This document shows positions 26,626 to 39,726 of a DNA stretch of 47,324 nt, in pieces. Each line of letters starts with the position of its first letter. Positions within the stretch are counted from its first letter, which is position 1. Location of the stretch: positions 1-47,324 of the forward strand of contig JADHZB010000395.1 in the NCBI GenBank assembly GCA_015657535.1, in the 5' to 3' direction. This DNA comes from Nephromyces sp. MM_2019 (taxonomy: Eukaryota > Apicomplexa > Aconoidasida > Nephromycida). The notes under the pieces were generated by a model. That model did no database searches, had not been told where the DNA came from, and saw only the letters and a list, made by a program, of their open reading frames with translations. The position numbers were made by a program, and so were the translations under genes.

Positions 26626-27584
26626 AAAATAGAATCAAGCTTTATAAAACTACAATTTTATAATAAATAATCTAGATGGTATTTAACACAATTGCATTAA
26701 AAAGTTGTATTTATATTTTTTAATAGGAGCTAATATTGTTGACACAAAAAATTAAAAATTTTAAATCCAAATAACAATGTACAATTTTTAAAAGCTAACA
26801 GTCTCTAGTCTCAGTCTCTTCTCTTAAAATGTTTTGACAACAAACATGTAAAAACTGTAGAGGAAATTTTAACTTTTTTATAACAAGTAAGAATACAAAC
26901 AACTTTTTGAAAATTGAATTTTTATTCAATAAAAACAAATTTTGACTGTAAATGCTATATTTGCCTTCATTAAAACATGAGAGTTTTTAACATTAATAAT
27001 GGATATTATAAGCACGTTGGAAAGAAATTAATAAAAAAACATCCTACATACATTAAAATCATTTCGAGACCAAAGTATTAATTTCAAAGCTAAGATTTCA
27101 ATAGAATTCGAGCTCGTAGAAGTCAAAGTCGCTTCAGAGCTTTCCAATATATTATTATACTAGTTTTCATAAAATCATTTTTTACAAGAAATTTGGGGAG
27201 CTTGTGATATTAATCTTATTAAGATTTCCAGAATTCTTGTATAAACCTTGAAAAATTGTGAAAATATTCTAGGAGATCAAATCATTAATGAATATTGTTT
27301 ATTGATTTAAATTTTTGTTTGAGAGTAGAAAGGATTATTTAGCGATTGCAACTTTAGGTTTCAGCTATCATTGTGATTGCAAAACGTTTCTGGTGAAATC
27401 AAATATAGCTTAACATTCTAGCAAAGTATGATTTTAGATATCAGCCACACTAGGTAATCAGCGTGCATATGCTCAGAATGATTATTAAGTTATAACATAT
27501 TAATTATACTTATAAAAACACTACATGAGTCAATCCTAACTTGCATGCCTCTAACTGAGGCTTCTTACTCCTTCATTTATAACT
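26626..27584. other. intergenic region
   Basis: About 0.96 kb of AT-rich sequence between LysRS and the S12 gene. No open frame or RNA feature that I can support. Confidence 0.5.
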
Positions 27585-28565
27585 ATGAGTAAAACTTTAT
27601 CACAAAAAGGTATTCTTTCAAGGATACTCTTCAACAAGCTTCCATCTTATGGCCTACCATTTCAATTGAACAAATGCGTTAAGCCTTATTCCCTATTTTT
27701 GAATCAATTAGATTCTAACCATGAGAAAATTATCAATAAATATAATATGCTTGCATCACATCCTTTCTCAACGAGAAATATAAGCGGAAGACTATTTAAC
27801 AGAAAGAGACCAAAATTTATCCCAAGATACAAACCAAAGAACTGGAGATCAAAATGGCTTAATGGTAAAACAATAAATTAATTAATTGTTTAGTTACAAT
27901 GTTCACTACGAACAACAGATACATATATCTATATATTAATTTACCAGGTGCTCCACATAAAAAGGGATTTTGTACCGTCGTAAGAACCATTGCTCCTAAA
28001 AAGCCAAACTCTGGGTTAAGAAAGATTGCAAGAGTCAGATTATCGACTAATAAAATAGTAACTGTTTACATACCAGGAATTGAACACAATCTAAATGTTC
28101 ATTCTCAGATTTTAGTAAGGGGTGGCCGGGTTAAAGACATATCAGGCTGGTAAGTTAAGCTTTTTATATCGAGTCACATTTTATATTCTGCCCAAAAATT
28201 TATTATTACTTTTCGTTAACAATTATTTGATCTCCTTTTCAATTTTATGAAGCAACTATAAGGCTGTTAGAGGAGTTTACGATCTTTTACCCGTAAAAAA
28301 TCGTTTAAGATCAAGGAGCAAATTTGGAGTAAAGCTCCCAGCTGATAAAAAATCTTGGAGATTTGATCGTTGGAACCATAAGCACATAGAAACAAAATTT
28401 GACAGGGAAATTTTTAATCGATTCAAATGGATGAACTGGAAAGGACCTGATGATCGATATCGCTTAGGACCTCTTGGTCAAGATGAATGTTTACCACAGG
28501 ATCGCTATCATTTTAATTGGAACTATAGATCCAAAAAAGAATACCGAGAAAGTTCAGGAACATAA
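27585..28565 (+). CDS. organellar small-subunit ribosomal protein uS12, probably mitochondrial
   Basis: Decoding-centre protein of the small ribosomal subunit. Exons 27585-27864, 27948-28149, 28253-28565; in phase, 264 residues, about twice the bacterial length. The S12 core is unmistakable: [37 protein letters not shown] and GGRVKDISG, then [23 protein letters not shown]. An N-terminal extension of about 95 residues begins with a short basic hydrophobic stretch ([14 protein letters not shown]) that suits a mitochondrial presequence; about 65 extra residues rich in Trp, Arg and Asp follow the core. I favour mitochondrial because apicoplast genomes usually encode their own S12 and no signal peptide is seen. 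Confidence 0.88.
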
Positions 28566-28990
28566 GTTAACAAAAAAATTTTTCTACACAGTATTCCATA
28601 ATGTGTATTTTTGATTTCCTAGAATTTGATCACCTACCCAATTTAAAGTACACTTAAAGTGGGTATAATATTTCCAGAGAAATAAATTCTTGGATAAAAC
28701 ATTTTATGTTTATTTATATGATCCTTACCTTTCCTTCTTAGATACAATTATACTTACTACAAAATTAATATTTGTAGTAATCTATATCAACAACTGTCTA
28801 AACAAAATTTATTAGCTGCTGAGAATCTGTTATTTATTTTGAAATTAGATTTAGCTATTTATAAGTTATTTTATTCAAATTTAGGTTACAACATTTCAGC
28901 AACTAATAATTCATAATAGTTTGAAATCTAAACAAAATAAAACAATATAAAACAACTCAAACAAGGAACTGAGACAGAAAAATAAGCACA
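28566..28990. other. intergenic region
   Basis: About 425 bases, AT-rich, between S12 and the coiled-coil gene. Nothing recognisable. Confidence 0.5.
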
Positions 28991-30414
28991 ATGAAAATCT
29001 CTGAATCATTTCAAGTAAAAAAAAAGGATTTAAACGGAATGTGTATATCTGAAAATGATTATGGGTATACTGTAAGCCTTTTGGATCAACTGTAACATTA
29101 AAATATTAATTTTTTTAATTCAAGGATCTTATCAAAAGTACCAAATGAAACACTAGAGATTGCAAACAATTTAGATTTCTCTGATTTTATTTCAAAGCGA
29201 AGACAAGCGTGTCGAGCTAATTATGTCTTAGAGCAAAGTAGGAAGGCACCGAGTTACTTATCATCGAAAGCAATAGCCAAAGCAACTAGTCGAGAATTGC
29301 ATGTAAAATTTGAGGTTAAAAGCCTCTTAAAGACTATTTCGGGTCAAAATTATCGCATTAAAAAGTTACTCAATGTAACGAAAACTTTTTAAAAGTGAAA
29401 ATATCTTTAATCTATAAACAAATTTTTAACAACAGATATTTCAACATCTCTGTAGTCATGAACAACTAAGGAACCAGGAATTAAAACAATTGCAAGATTT
29501 GATTTCAGAGTCAACCAAAAGCTACCATAACCAAAGTGTAATTTTAGAGAAACTGTCGAATTTATCTAAATTAACAGACAAGGTTCAACAAATGGTAAAC
29601 AAACTAAAATTGAAATAATTCATTATGCTTCTAATAATTTGAAGCTATAATAATGCAATTCTATTAATTTATAAAAATTAGAGATCAGATCAATCACTGA
29701 ATGGGAACATAGATTTGGGTAAAAGAGTTGCTGGAACTAGTTATCTTCTACTTAAATCAAAAAACTCAAATCGATACAATAACTTATTTTAGGAATTTTA
29801 AACTCGAATTGTTCTACGCTTAATGTTGATCTATTTAACAAAGAAACGCTAAACAAATACAAGCCAAACTTGAAAATTGAAGATATAATTTTATCAAAAG
29901 AAAAATATTTAGCTAATATAATAAAACAAAGAAATATCTTAGAAGAGGTTAGTCGAGTAAACATTTTAATTTGATTTTTAAAATCTTGAAAGTTAGTTAC
30001 TAAATTCAATTTTTAGGCGCGACAAACTACTCACACTCAACTTTTTTCATTCCGAGAAAGTATTGAACGAAGAGAAGCCATAGCAAAACAATCAATATCA
30101 TCTTTAGGTCTGTATATGCATTTGATAAATAAATATCCCATTTAGTTTCAATTTTAGTTGCCTTATAAATTGAATTTTAAACAGCTCGAATGGTAAAAGA
30201 AAATCAGGAATGTACTAAAAACCTCAAGGATAAAATAGCTTACTTAAGCGAGGAGAATTTTGGGTCGGAATTTTATGGTATGATAAGGAAGTGTGCAATA
30301 AGGTTAATGGACGAGTCAGGGCTACCAAAAGTTGCATCTAGTAGAAAATTTGTTAGGTTATTAGAAAAAAGTTTAATTGATACATTTAACGAACTCGAAA
30401 CAAAAAAAAAATAG
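28991..30414 (+). CDS. predicted coiled-coil protein, function unknown
   Basis: I do not recognise this protein. Seven exons keep phase: 28991-29064, 29125-29374, 29436-29594, 29682-29718, 29793-29947, 30017-30107, 30185-30414; 331 residues. It has no signal peptide or membrane segment. Long Leu/Ile/Gln/Lys/Glu-rich stretches with heptad-like spacing lie at about 105-165 and 200-275, separated by a polar linker. The C terminus is charged and ends in a poly-lysine run. Exon 1 uses GG|GTATAC rather than the nearby GTAAGC because only that keeps the frame. Proteins of this form are often kinetochore, centrosome or cytoskeletal components, but nothing in the sequence identifies one. Confidence 0.7.
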
Positions 30415-31187
30415 TTTTAAAATTAAAAATTGTATATAAAAAAACTTGTGTAAAGCTTAATTTATGGTTTCACATTTTAAATACTGTTAAACTTACTTAT
30501 ATAATCTTCACAGCTCTTAGGGATTTTAATAATCCTTTAGGTGTGAGGATATGTATTTGTAGCTGAAATATTTCATTCACTTGTATGCTCAAACAGATTT
30601 AGAAATAAATTCCTTGAATTTAGGCTACTTGACGCTACAGAACAAAATTATTACAAGTCTCTTGAAACTTATAAGTTGTAATTAGTATAAGCATTATTTA
30701 TGCAATATTTGAGTAGCATTTTATAGTTTGCAAAAATTATAGGCAAAACGTCTAATAGCATTCAATAAACTACGCTAATGATGAATTCAAAGCTAGTTAG
30801 TTTAATTAGTTTAAAAAAAGTACTGTTTTTAATCTTATTAAATCACAAAATCACCATCTTAACAAGATATCTAACTGGGCATAGCTACTTTGATTCATGC
30901 AAATTACATCAATTAAATTGGCTACTAGCAGTGAGATGAGTTATGCTACTTTCCATACTAGATAAATAATAACACTTAGGTTATCGAAGATTCATTCATT
31001 CTTAAGTACATAACATCTAGATCTCTTGCAAATAAAATCATGATAACATAGTTCAATATGAAATATTGTTTGATTATAACACATAATAAACCTATATAAA
31101 CACTCCTTGAGTATATTTATTTTTTATAAACTGAATCTAATAAAGAATTTGAATCTAAAGTCCAATCTTAACCGTCATATATAATAA
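30415..31187. other. intergenic region
   Basis: About 0.77 kb between the coiled-coil gene and GAR1. No feature supported. Confidence 0.5.
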
Positions 31188-32230
31188 ATGTCCTTCAGAG
31201 GCGGTCGTTCACGTGACTTTAGGGGCTCTAGAGGTAGAGGAGGTGGTTTTACACGAGGTTAGCTATCTGAACAGTTTTATAATCAGAAAACATGCTAATT
31301 AAAATATAGTTTAAATAAGAAATTCATCTATAGAAAGTAACTTTAAAAAATCCTTTCATATATACATTTTTATATAGGTTTCACAGGCCCTCCATCATCT
31401 ACAATAGGTTAGTTTCGCTAGCTTTAAGATTTAATACACTATCCTTTCGCTTGACTCAGATAAAGATAAACAAACACATTTCGATTTATAATTCAGAAGC
31501 AGGCTATCTTCTTCATTCATGTGAATCGATGTTAGTAGTAAGAAGTTGCTTGGATAAGCAAGTACCTTACTTTAACGGTCGCATATTCCTTGAAAATAAA
31601 CAAGAAATTGGAAAGGTCGATGAAATTCTTGGACCCATAAATGATTTTGTAAGCCAAGTTTATCAAACAACCTAAAAAATTTAACCATCTGACAATATTT
31701 TTACAATTTAGTTCTTTTCAATAAAGCTAAATGATAACATCAAATCTACTTCGTTCCTTCCGAATACCAAGGTAAGTATAATGTTTTCAAATTTAACCTC
31801 TATATGTATATTAGATTCATTCGTTAAATTAATCAAAATCAGTTCTACGTTGATCAACAACAACTCTTACCTTTGTCGAGATTTTTACCTAAGCCGGCAA
31901 TCGCATCAAGTGGAGCATCAGGTAGAGAAAAACACCACATCTATATAAAATTCTAAAAAGGTTTTTTTATTTTGATCTATGTTTACTCTAGATCCTTCTG
32001 CCAAGACAAAAAAAGCTGGAATAAAAGGCAGCATTTCAAGTTTTTCTAGGGGTAGAGGTGGCGGTAGCTTCCGCGGTCAAAGGGGACAATCATTCGGAAG
32101 AGGAAACCAGGGTCGTGGAAGGTGATCTAAAACTATCTTTTAATTACAATTTCAAATATAAAATTATACACTCAATTTTAACAGCTTCAGAGGACTAAGG
32201 CGAGGTAGCTCTCCACGTGGCAGGTTTTAA
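31188..32230 (+). CDS. GAR1: H/ACA ribonucleoprotein subunit GAR1
   Basis: Nucleolar component of H/ACA RNPs, which guide pseudouridylation of rRNA. Seven exons in phase: 31188-31257, 31378-31407, 31497-31648, 31712-31771, 31843-31921, 31992-32121, 32185-32230; 188 residues. The GAR1/NAF1 core is clear: GYLLHSCESMLVVRS, VPYFNGRIFLENKQEIGKVDEILGPI, FFSIKLNDNIKSTSF, and FYVDQQQLLPLSRFLP. Gly/Arg-rich (GAR) regions flank it on both sides, as in typical GAR1. Exon 2 is only 30 bases. The acceptor at 31496 was chosen because earlier ones break the phase or leave a 14-base intron. Confidence 0.92.
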
Positions 32231-32528
32231 GTTTAATTAGGAATAAAATATTAGCATGATTTTAGTATAAAAATTTTTTAATTAAAAACATTCCCTATTT
32301 GTTAATCAATTTGAAAATGTTAAACTAAATACTTTGTTGATTTTACTTAAATTTATTTGAGATATAGCTCGGTAAATGTTATATAGAAAATTTTTTTAGA
32401 AGCAATTTAACTCTGGATCAATTCTTTTGGCTATTTGAGAACTATTTACAAACTTTTCCTTTTCGACATAAATCTTTGAACTGGGATCAATAATTTAACA
32501 CTTTATATTTCATACTTGACACATTGAC

Positions 32529-34009
32529 TTACCAATATCCTTTCCCCTTAGTTACTTTCGAGTCCAGGATGCCTTCGTTAATCATTTTATCGATTAAAGT
32601 TTTAGCAACAATTTCTTCAATTCCTAATCCTGAGACCAACGTCTCTTTTCTCACATGTTTTTGATTTTTAGCTAATTCCAGGCTTTCTTCGATAATTTTC
32701 ATTGCCTCTGAAGCTAGCTTTTCCTATTATTTCGATTAGCCCATGAGGTACATATTTCTAAGAAAATTTTACTTGCTCAAGTGCTTGATCATCCAATTGA
32801 TTTTGATTTAACTCATAAATAGGTCGTTTATGACCTGGTAGTTGATTATCTGGTAAGACTTTTGAGATTAAAATTTAGCAAGTCTTAATCTTGAATTTAA
32901 ACCTTACCATTTATCGATTTTTCGTTACCGAGACTATTAAATTCGATTATATCACCTTCTAGAAGTACAGAGTAGTTATGGCTATATTTTTTGTTTAAAT
33001 ATATTACTATTGGTATAGATGTTGTTTAAATTTTCTTTTTCGAAACTTGGAATGGAAACTTCAAAATTGATATATTATATAATGGAAAAGTGTCTTGAGT
33101 GAGTACCTTGATTATTAGATTGATCTTCATCCGTAAGGGTGCTAGAATTTTCATTGTCTAAGCTTGTATTAATTTTCATTGAAAGTTGATGATGACCAGT
33201 TTTTATCTTAACAAGTAAGTTCAAAAATCTTTAATTATTCGATTGTTTTATTACCTCGGAAATATCATAATGATACTCGTCCTTATAGAGTTCACAATCT
33301 TCATTTTTATCAATCGAGCAGAATCCTAATGGCTCATAATTTTCCGGCGTATTTTCTTCATAATATGATAGTTTCATAGAAATATATCTACTTTCTGGTA
33401 ATGGTCCAAAGGATTGGGATAACAAGATTAGTGATCTGAGAAGCTTTAACAAATTTTGCTATTTGTTTTTAAATAACTTTATTAGAATAACCTCTAAACT
33501 TTGCTTCTTGGCACTTTCTTTGAAGCATACAAATTCTTTGGAAAATTCACATAACTCAGATTTGTTGATTTGAGTTTTCATGATTATGTTAGACTTTTTA
33601 TCCGGATAAGTAAATGCAAAATTGTAAGATTCAAGTAATTGATCATCAAAATTATGAATGCCCAAAACAAGATTTTTTAAGAAGTGCTGAAACATATAAA
33701 TTATGAATTAGAGATTAGTAATAGATTCTTTGGGGACTTTGCTAAAATAATTCAACTAACTTTTTCTAGAGCATCAAATACACCATAAGTTAGCCAATCA
33801 CTTAGTACCTTAGCTTCAGGGTTTTTAGCATTAAGTTGCCTTAGAGAAAGACCAGAAATTAAGACTTCTTCGAATTCATCTTCCTCAAATAAACTCCTCA
33901 AGTAAGCAATTGATGAAATTCCCAAGCGAACTGTGTTTTTCAGTAAGTTTAGGGATTGCTGACAATTTAATACATCTAGGTTTGTTTTTGTTGCTGTTTG
34001 TAATGCCAT
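32529..34009 (-). CDS. HOP1: HOP1/HORMAD-type meiotic chromosome-axis protein
   Basis: HORMA-domain protein of the meiotic chromosome axis, promoting interhomologue recombination. Exons 34009-33761, 33686-33531, 33458-33255, 33206-33107, 33006-32908, 32858-32773, 32723-32529; phases agree, 362 residues. HORMA hallmarks: SLNLLKNTVRLGISSIAYLR near the N terminus, WLTYGVFDALEKHFLKNLVL, FGPLPESRYISMKLSYYEE and YEPLGF, all as in HOP1/HORMAD. The C-terminal exon (EKLASEAMKII...KGKGYW) looks like the winged-helix end of HOP1 relatives. Exon 2 could instead run to 33492, which adds 13 residues but leaves a 33-base intron; I prefer the GTATGC donor at 33530. Its stop faces the GAR1 stop, 298 bases away, with nothing notable between. 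Confidence 0.85.
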
Positions 34010-34674
34010 TTTTTCTGACTTTTTAAAATTTGGTACTTGAAAGAATTATTTTGCTGTCTCTAGATTTACTATTCGAACGTTTAATTTAAAGTTTCTAGTG
34101 TACTTACTGTTAAAAAGAAAATACTATTAAGGTGGGAGGATTCATTAGCTTACGTACTGTAATGACAGGTCTTCACTAGACTATAAATGTTGCTACAACC
34201 AATTCATAAAAGTTACTTTTGAAATATGGCCTATTATCATTAATAACTTTTACTGTTTGCTTGATATTCTCTTTCATTAAACCGAGTTTTAAAGTTGAAA
34301 GGAGTCCGAAGATTTTGTTTTTCAATTCCAATTATTTTTTTTTAATATTGTTACTTTAGTTATGAAAAAAATTTAACAAAGATCATGGGTATAATTTATA
34401 TCACTATTTTAGGATATGTTTTATATTAGTCTCCAAATCATATTCACAATAGGTAGCTATTTTGTTCTTAAAACTGAATTCTTAGTAAAAAGAGCTAAGG
34501 ATCGAATTAGAGTATAAACTGGAAAGCGATTTTCATTAATAGTTTTGTTGGTGAAATTTTCATTGAAAAACCCTACAATAAAAAAAAAGTTAATAGAGTA
34601 ATACAAATAAGTTTGAGTAAAATTATAAAAGTCTCGGTTTGCTATTAGATGCTAAAGCAGCGAGTATCGAAATT
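34010..34674. other. intergenic region upstream of HOP1
   Basis: About 665 bases between the start of HOP1 and the end of PRP3 (both minus strand). No open frame of note. Confidence 0.5.
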
Positions 34675-37600
34675 TTATATATCAGCTCCTCCATTTATAG
34701 CTCTCTCCCAGTAATGTTCCTGAAATCCGAATATTTTTATTTATAGTGTGATTATAAAATTAAGTGTTATTTGTTAACTTTACCGCTTTGGCTTCTTTGA
34801 AGATAGTTTTAGCTTCACACTCGGTCTTGGATGTGAAAAGCCTCCAATTACTAAAAGACTTTTGGTGCACAACACCCTGTAGATTAAGTTATACTGATGT
34901 TGATATGACATGGAGATATATGTCAGTTCATACTTCCCATATCAATTTACATGGAGGATCTCTTGTTAGTTCATAGTCTTCTTGTGAGTCCTAATATATA
35001 TATATATGCTGTCATGGACATTATTTTTTTAAAAATTTTAAAATACTTTGTCATCGTCTTTAATGTCATTATCATCAGGGTCGTCCCATTTTAGCCTTCT
35101 TAGCATTAGCTTTTTAAAGAATTTTATTGAGCGTGGTCCTCCTATTTTAAAAAATGCGATTTTATTATTGAGTCGATTAAAAGTGCACTCTTATAAAATC
35201 ACCTTCAACTATGACTATATTAATCAGATCAGGGCATGATATAGCACACCCAGAAAGGTGAGCTTGCTTAGCATTTAAATCAATCTGAAGAGAGGGGCAT
35301 CAATATCATATACAAACACATAAAAGACTAGTTATTCGTGCTAACCTTAGTTACAATTTTTTTATTATTCAAATCACGGAGTGTAAAAAGGAGGGCCTGG
35401 CGGTCGCAATCTCTTTGCTACAATTGGTATGCATTTCCAATTCATATCAAAACCAAGTGAATATAAATTTAAAGTTAGTACCTTCCACTTTTGTTCTCTT
35501 TTATAGCTTCTTTGTACTGGGTTTAACTTTCGTTCTTCATTTCTCTCTTCGTGCTCCTTAACTCGCTTTCTCATCTGCATCTGTACATCTCTTTCTACTT
35601 TGGAAGGATCCTATCAAAGGATTTTTATGATTTTGAAACGTTACATTGTAATTCTTAAACACTTACTGCAACTGCTGCTTCTCCAAGTACTCTCATTAAG
35701 TTAGCAAGTTTAACTTTTGGTGGTGGTGGGGGTGTAATGCCTTCAATAAAAAGAAAAAAAATATATACTATAAGACACTAAGCTAAGGGTTGTGCTGATT
35801 TATAAAAAATTAACCAATTCTGATCTTGTCTTGCTTTTCCTTTTCTTTCTCTTGCCTTCTTCGTCTTCTCAACTTTTTCCTATGAAAAAGGAATTTCCGA
35901 TTAATATTTTCTCAGGTGAATTTATTATAATTTACCTCTCTTGTGGTGTTAGATACATCATTACAGGTTGTGTTATGGCTTTTTGCCCAATAGAGGTTTC
36001 GATATAAGGGTGTTGAACATAGCTGGTTATTTGGTCCTTGAAATGATTTTAATTTAAATTGAACAAAAATTAGAAAATCTTAAAATCTAATAAATAATTA
36101 ATACCAGCATGATTTCGTTGTTCATGGTCGACGATGATGAAGGATCCTCTGATAGGAAAGGCAAATCCCACCATTCAAATGTTGTGTATTCATGGTCCTA
36201 GATAAGGTATCAAAAAAATATAGAAGATAAATTTTGAGAATGTCATAATAATTGTTTAAATAAAAACTGATAAAATTTTATACCCAGGAATTTATAAGTG
36301 GTAATCTTTGTTCAGTTTGCCCAATTGGAATGAAATTAGGATTGAAAGAGACGTCATCATCTTGTCCAGAAAATTTTGATTTATCAAGTGTGGATATTCG
36401 AGCTTCATCCTTTTTAAAAAGTTCTTGTTTCTGCTGCCTCATCTTTTTAATGTCTATTCCCATACTCTTTGCTTCTTTTTGCCTTATCATTTGTTGCTCC
36501 TGTTTCACATATGTACCGGCTTCAACGAATTGTAATGCTCTTTTTTTCTTTTCCTGAAGTTAGAAAATAAGCTATAATCATATTTTCAGAAAATTCTGTG
36601 ATTAATACCTTCTTGGTACTAATGTTAGGGTCAAACCACTTAAATTCTTTTGGAGGCTCTATTACAGGTGTGTGGGCTATTTCCTGAAAGAAGGAAACGT
36701 TATTTTAAAATAGTAGTTTAAAATGGTGCTAGGAGTTACTTTTGACTTCTTTTCCTCCTTCATTCTATTGATGTTAATCATTAAAGTTGAATGAATTTTA
36801 GGTTTCACCTGAACCACCTTACCCTCATCATCTATTTCTCGTCCATATTTATCGAGTTTAAGGGGTTTAGGTAATTGACTGGGTACTTTTCCAGTGTTAG
36901 TTATAGTCTATAAAGTATTAAGAGTCGATTGAAATTTTTAATATTTAAGAGTTAGCAAAAAACAAATAACTACTTGGTTTGCTAGGGGGGTACCACTTGC
37001 TTTTGATGCTTGGACTTGTTCCAAAATTTGTTTATGTAATATAGCTGCCTTTCTTACTTTTTCTAAAGCCTCCTTTGCTGCTGTTGCAGCGGCCATAACA
37101 TTCAAGTTGAACTTTGGTTGTTGAGTACCTAATTAAGGAAATTTAAGTATATAAATGATATGTCCTAAGGTTTCCTAAATTAGATTTATGTTCATTAGTC
37201 CTTTGTGAAGTTCAATGTTACCAACCAACCTGATTGAGGTATAGTTTCCATATAAGCCGACGAGGAAGAAAGTTGGTTTTGCATACCTGGAAGGATGTTG
37301 AATAGTTTCGATCAGGTTTCAAGTGCTTATCCATGGAGTCAATTAATGTTATCAAGTTTGGAATAAATCTTACCTTGAGGGGTAGTAGGTTCAGTAGCTA
37401 GTGTTTGTTTTGAACTATCGAGCTGATAATAATAGGCGTATATAACAAGCATGATATATATATATATAAACATATATAACACAAGCTTAGTAGGTCGATA
37501 GCAATGAATTTGGTGGGTGTCGTAGAGTAAGTGATCAACCATAAAAGCAGTTTGTTGTAGTAATAGCATTCATAAGGCTTATGCTAATTAACAGAAATGC

Positions 37601-37719
37601 ATTTAAACTACAGTGAAAATGATAAAATATTGATATACCTCTCCCCATCTTGTCTTCCTAAGCTTCTTCGGCTGATCAGGCACATCTCCACTTTTAGAAG
37701 GTTCGTTTGCCATTTCCAT
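34675..37719 (-). CDS. PRP3: U4/U6 small nuclear ribonucleoprotein PRP3
   Basis: Spliceosomal tri-snRNP protein binding U4/U6 snRNA. Eighteen exons in phase: 37719-37639, 37422-37374, 37286-37230, 37128-36974, 36907-36740, 36683-36609, 36553-36284, 36197-36105, 36036-35936, 35879-35815, 35740-35667, 35610-35482, 35417-35346, 35284-35203, 35141-35047, 34990-34934, 34876-34784, 34719-34675; 586 residues. The conserved half reads FEWWDLPF, YVQHPYIE, TPQERKKLRRRRR, PPPPPKVKLANLMRVLGEAAV, DPSKVERDVQMQMRKR, then the C-terminal domain HLSGCAISCPDLINIVIVEGG, FFKKLMLRRLKW, CKLIWEGVV and EHYWERAI. The N terminus (KKLRKTRWGE) and an Ala/Lys-rich coiled segment are shorter than in human PRP3. In a genome this rich in introns, splicing factors are essential. 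Confidence 0.93.
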
Positions 37720-39726
37720 TATACCAATAATTGTGAGAGATTATAAGAAAATATCCTCAGATAAAAATTCTGGTATACTGGACGCTTGTAAGCTATCTAC
37801 TCTATACGTATACCTACAAATCTATTTTTGTACATCAATGACTGGGATTGAAAGTGGGTTATAATCGTTGCATTTTAGTAGGAGTGATGGTGATAAGCAA
37901 TAAGAAGAAGTATTATCAAAGCGTCAGTGTAAAGTTGTCATGAGTTACAACTTATGTGTTAAGAGTAATAATTATAGGACGCCTAGTAGTTTCGTTAATA
38001 GACTTTGTATCAGATCTCTTTTATAGCGAGTATAACATATGTTTTTCAACTTTTGCAACTATAAATTGTTTGGGTTATAATGTTAGACTTGTAAATGTAA
38101 CGTTAAAGTTTTAATGTAAATTGTATAGGATCGTTGATGCTTGAATGCTACAGCTATTTGCGTTTATTATTGTCAGTTGTTGCTTTTGTGCTTTGCGTTT
38201 AATAGCTAAAATGTTATATGATACAATTTGAGATTTGAGCGTTACTAAGTTTTTGTAGTAAGTAGATATTGTAGATATTAGAGTATAAAAGGAATGTATT
38301 TTGAGAGCTACATATTCCCTTTATGTTTACTTTTTATCAAAAAAGGAATCTCAATTAACTTTTTAAAATTTAAAATATAATTTATAACTAAATAGAAAAT
38401 GTTAAATATTCAATCATTTATTTAGATGTCGACTTAAATACAAAAATATAAGTACTTTTTATTCGTGAAGTTGCTTGCTTATTTTTGAAATTATTTAGTT
38501 ATTGACAAATAGATATGTGTCTAAAGTGATTCAGGCCACTTCCATTTTTCAGAGTAACTTTATGCTTAGTTTATTCTTTATTACATTTCCTTTTTTTAAT
38601 TTCTATGTTTATTATTATACATGTATCCAATTACCTAGGTTTGTATATGTATACTATTGATTTTACACAATATCCAAAGAGTAGGTAAATTTATTTTGGT
38701 GTAATTTTATGTTCTTTGATTTATAGTTAAGTATCCTAACTGCCTAAGTATATTTAGAATAAGGTTGTGAGGAAATAGGAGTCTTTACAATCTGGAAAGT
38801 TTACACTTGTAAATAAATGACTATTCTCATATGCATGTAATTAGCTATAAATAAAATTATCCATTCCAACTCATGAGTATATGGAGTTAAATCAATACTT
38901 TATGTACTGAATTTCTTTTTTGAATTTAATATTTACATCAAATTTTAGGTATTTATAAAATTAAAAATTTCAATGTTTTAGTAATAAAAATAGTGTTTTT
39001 TGGGGATGTCACTTATATATATATATATACTGTAAGCTTTTGTAGTCATTTATCCTATAACGGTAACAACGTTGATTTGTGTCTTTAAATTTAGGTTTAA
39101 TAAACTAAGTTAAAAATTATGCTTATAAATTTCTTAACTTAAATTAATTTTTTAATTAATAGTATGAAAAAATTTTTAAAGAGGTCTGTTGCAATTTACT
39201 GGATTCAGAAAAATTACAGATTTCTATATAACTCAATTAAACAACATTTAATAAAATATATAATATTAAGTTTAAATAGTTAAACCTTTTTTGTAAGTTG
39301 GCTCAATAGTTGTTTCTGAGACTTTAAGTGGAAAATCAAGTCTAAATTATTAAATTGTTTTATATAGGTGTATGTATTTAAGTCAATGTCAATGTGGTAG
39401 TCAGTATTGTATAACTCATATGCTTTGTTTACATTCTGAAGTATGAATTATGAATAAGAGTCGCTCTTTATAAGATCTAGTTAGAAAGAGTGTTGATAAT
39501 TTGTGAAAACTCGAAAAAAAAAATATAATTTTAATAAAAGAACAATAACTTTTGTGGTTAGAAAATATCTAATGTGTTTCTTATCAATTCTTTATTGTTT
39601 GTACATTCGATTCAAATTAAAATTAAATATTAGAGAAAATGTTATAAAAAGTAAAGAAAAAAATTGAGTAATATAATTGTTGCAAAACTATTTTAAAGAG
39701 TATGCAAACTTAGATAAAGAAAATTA
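37720..39726. other. long intergenic region
   Basis: About 2 kb between the PRP3 start and the inositol-kinase stop. It should contain the PRP3 promoter. Short AT runs (for example near 39017-39030) but no coding, tRNA or other feature seen. Confidence 0.5.

Noticed and set aside
34764..35239. Two plus-strand frames of 70 and 63 codons
   Set aside because: They are antisense to the last exons of PRP3, whose family match is clear.
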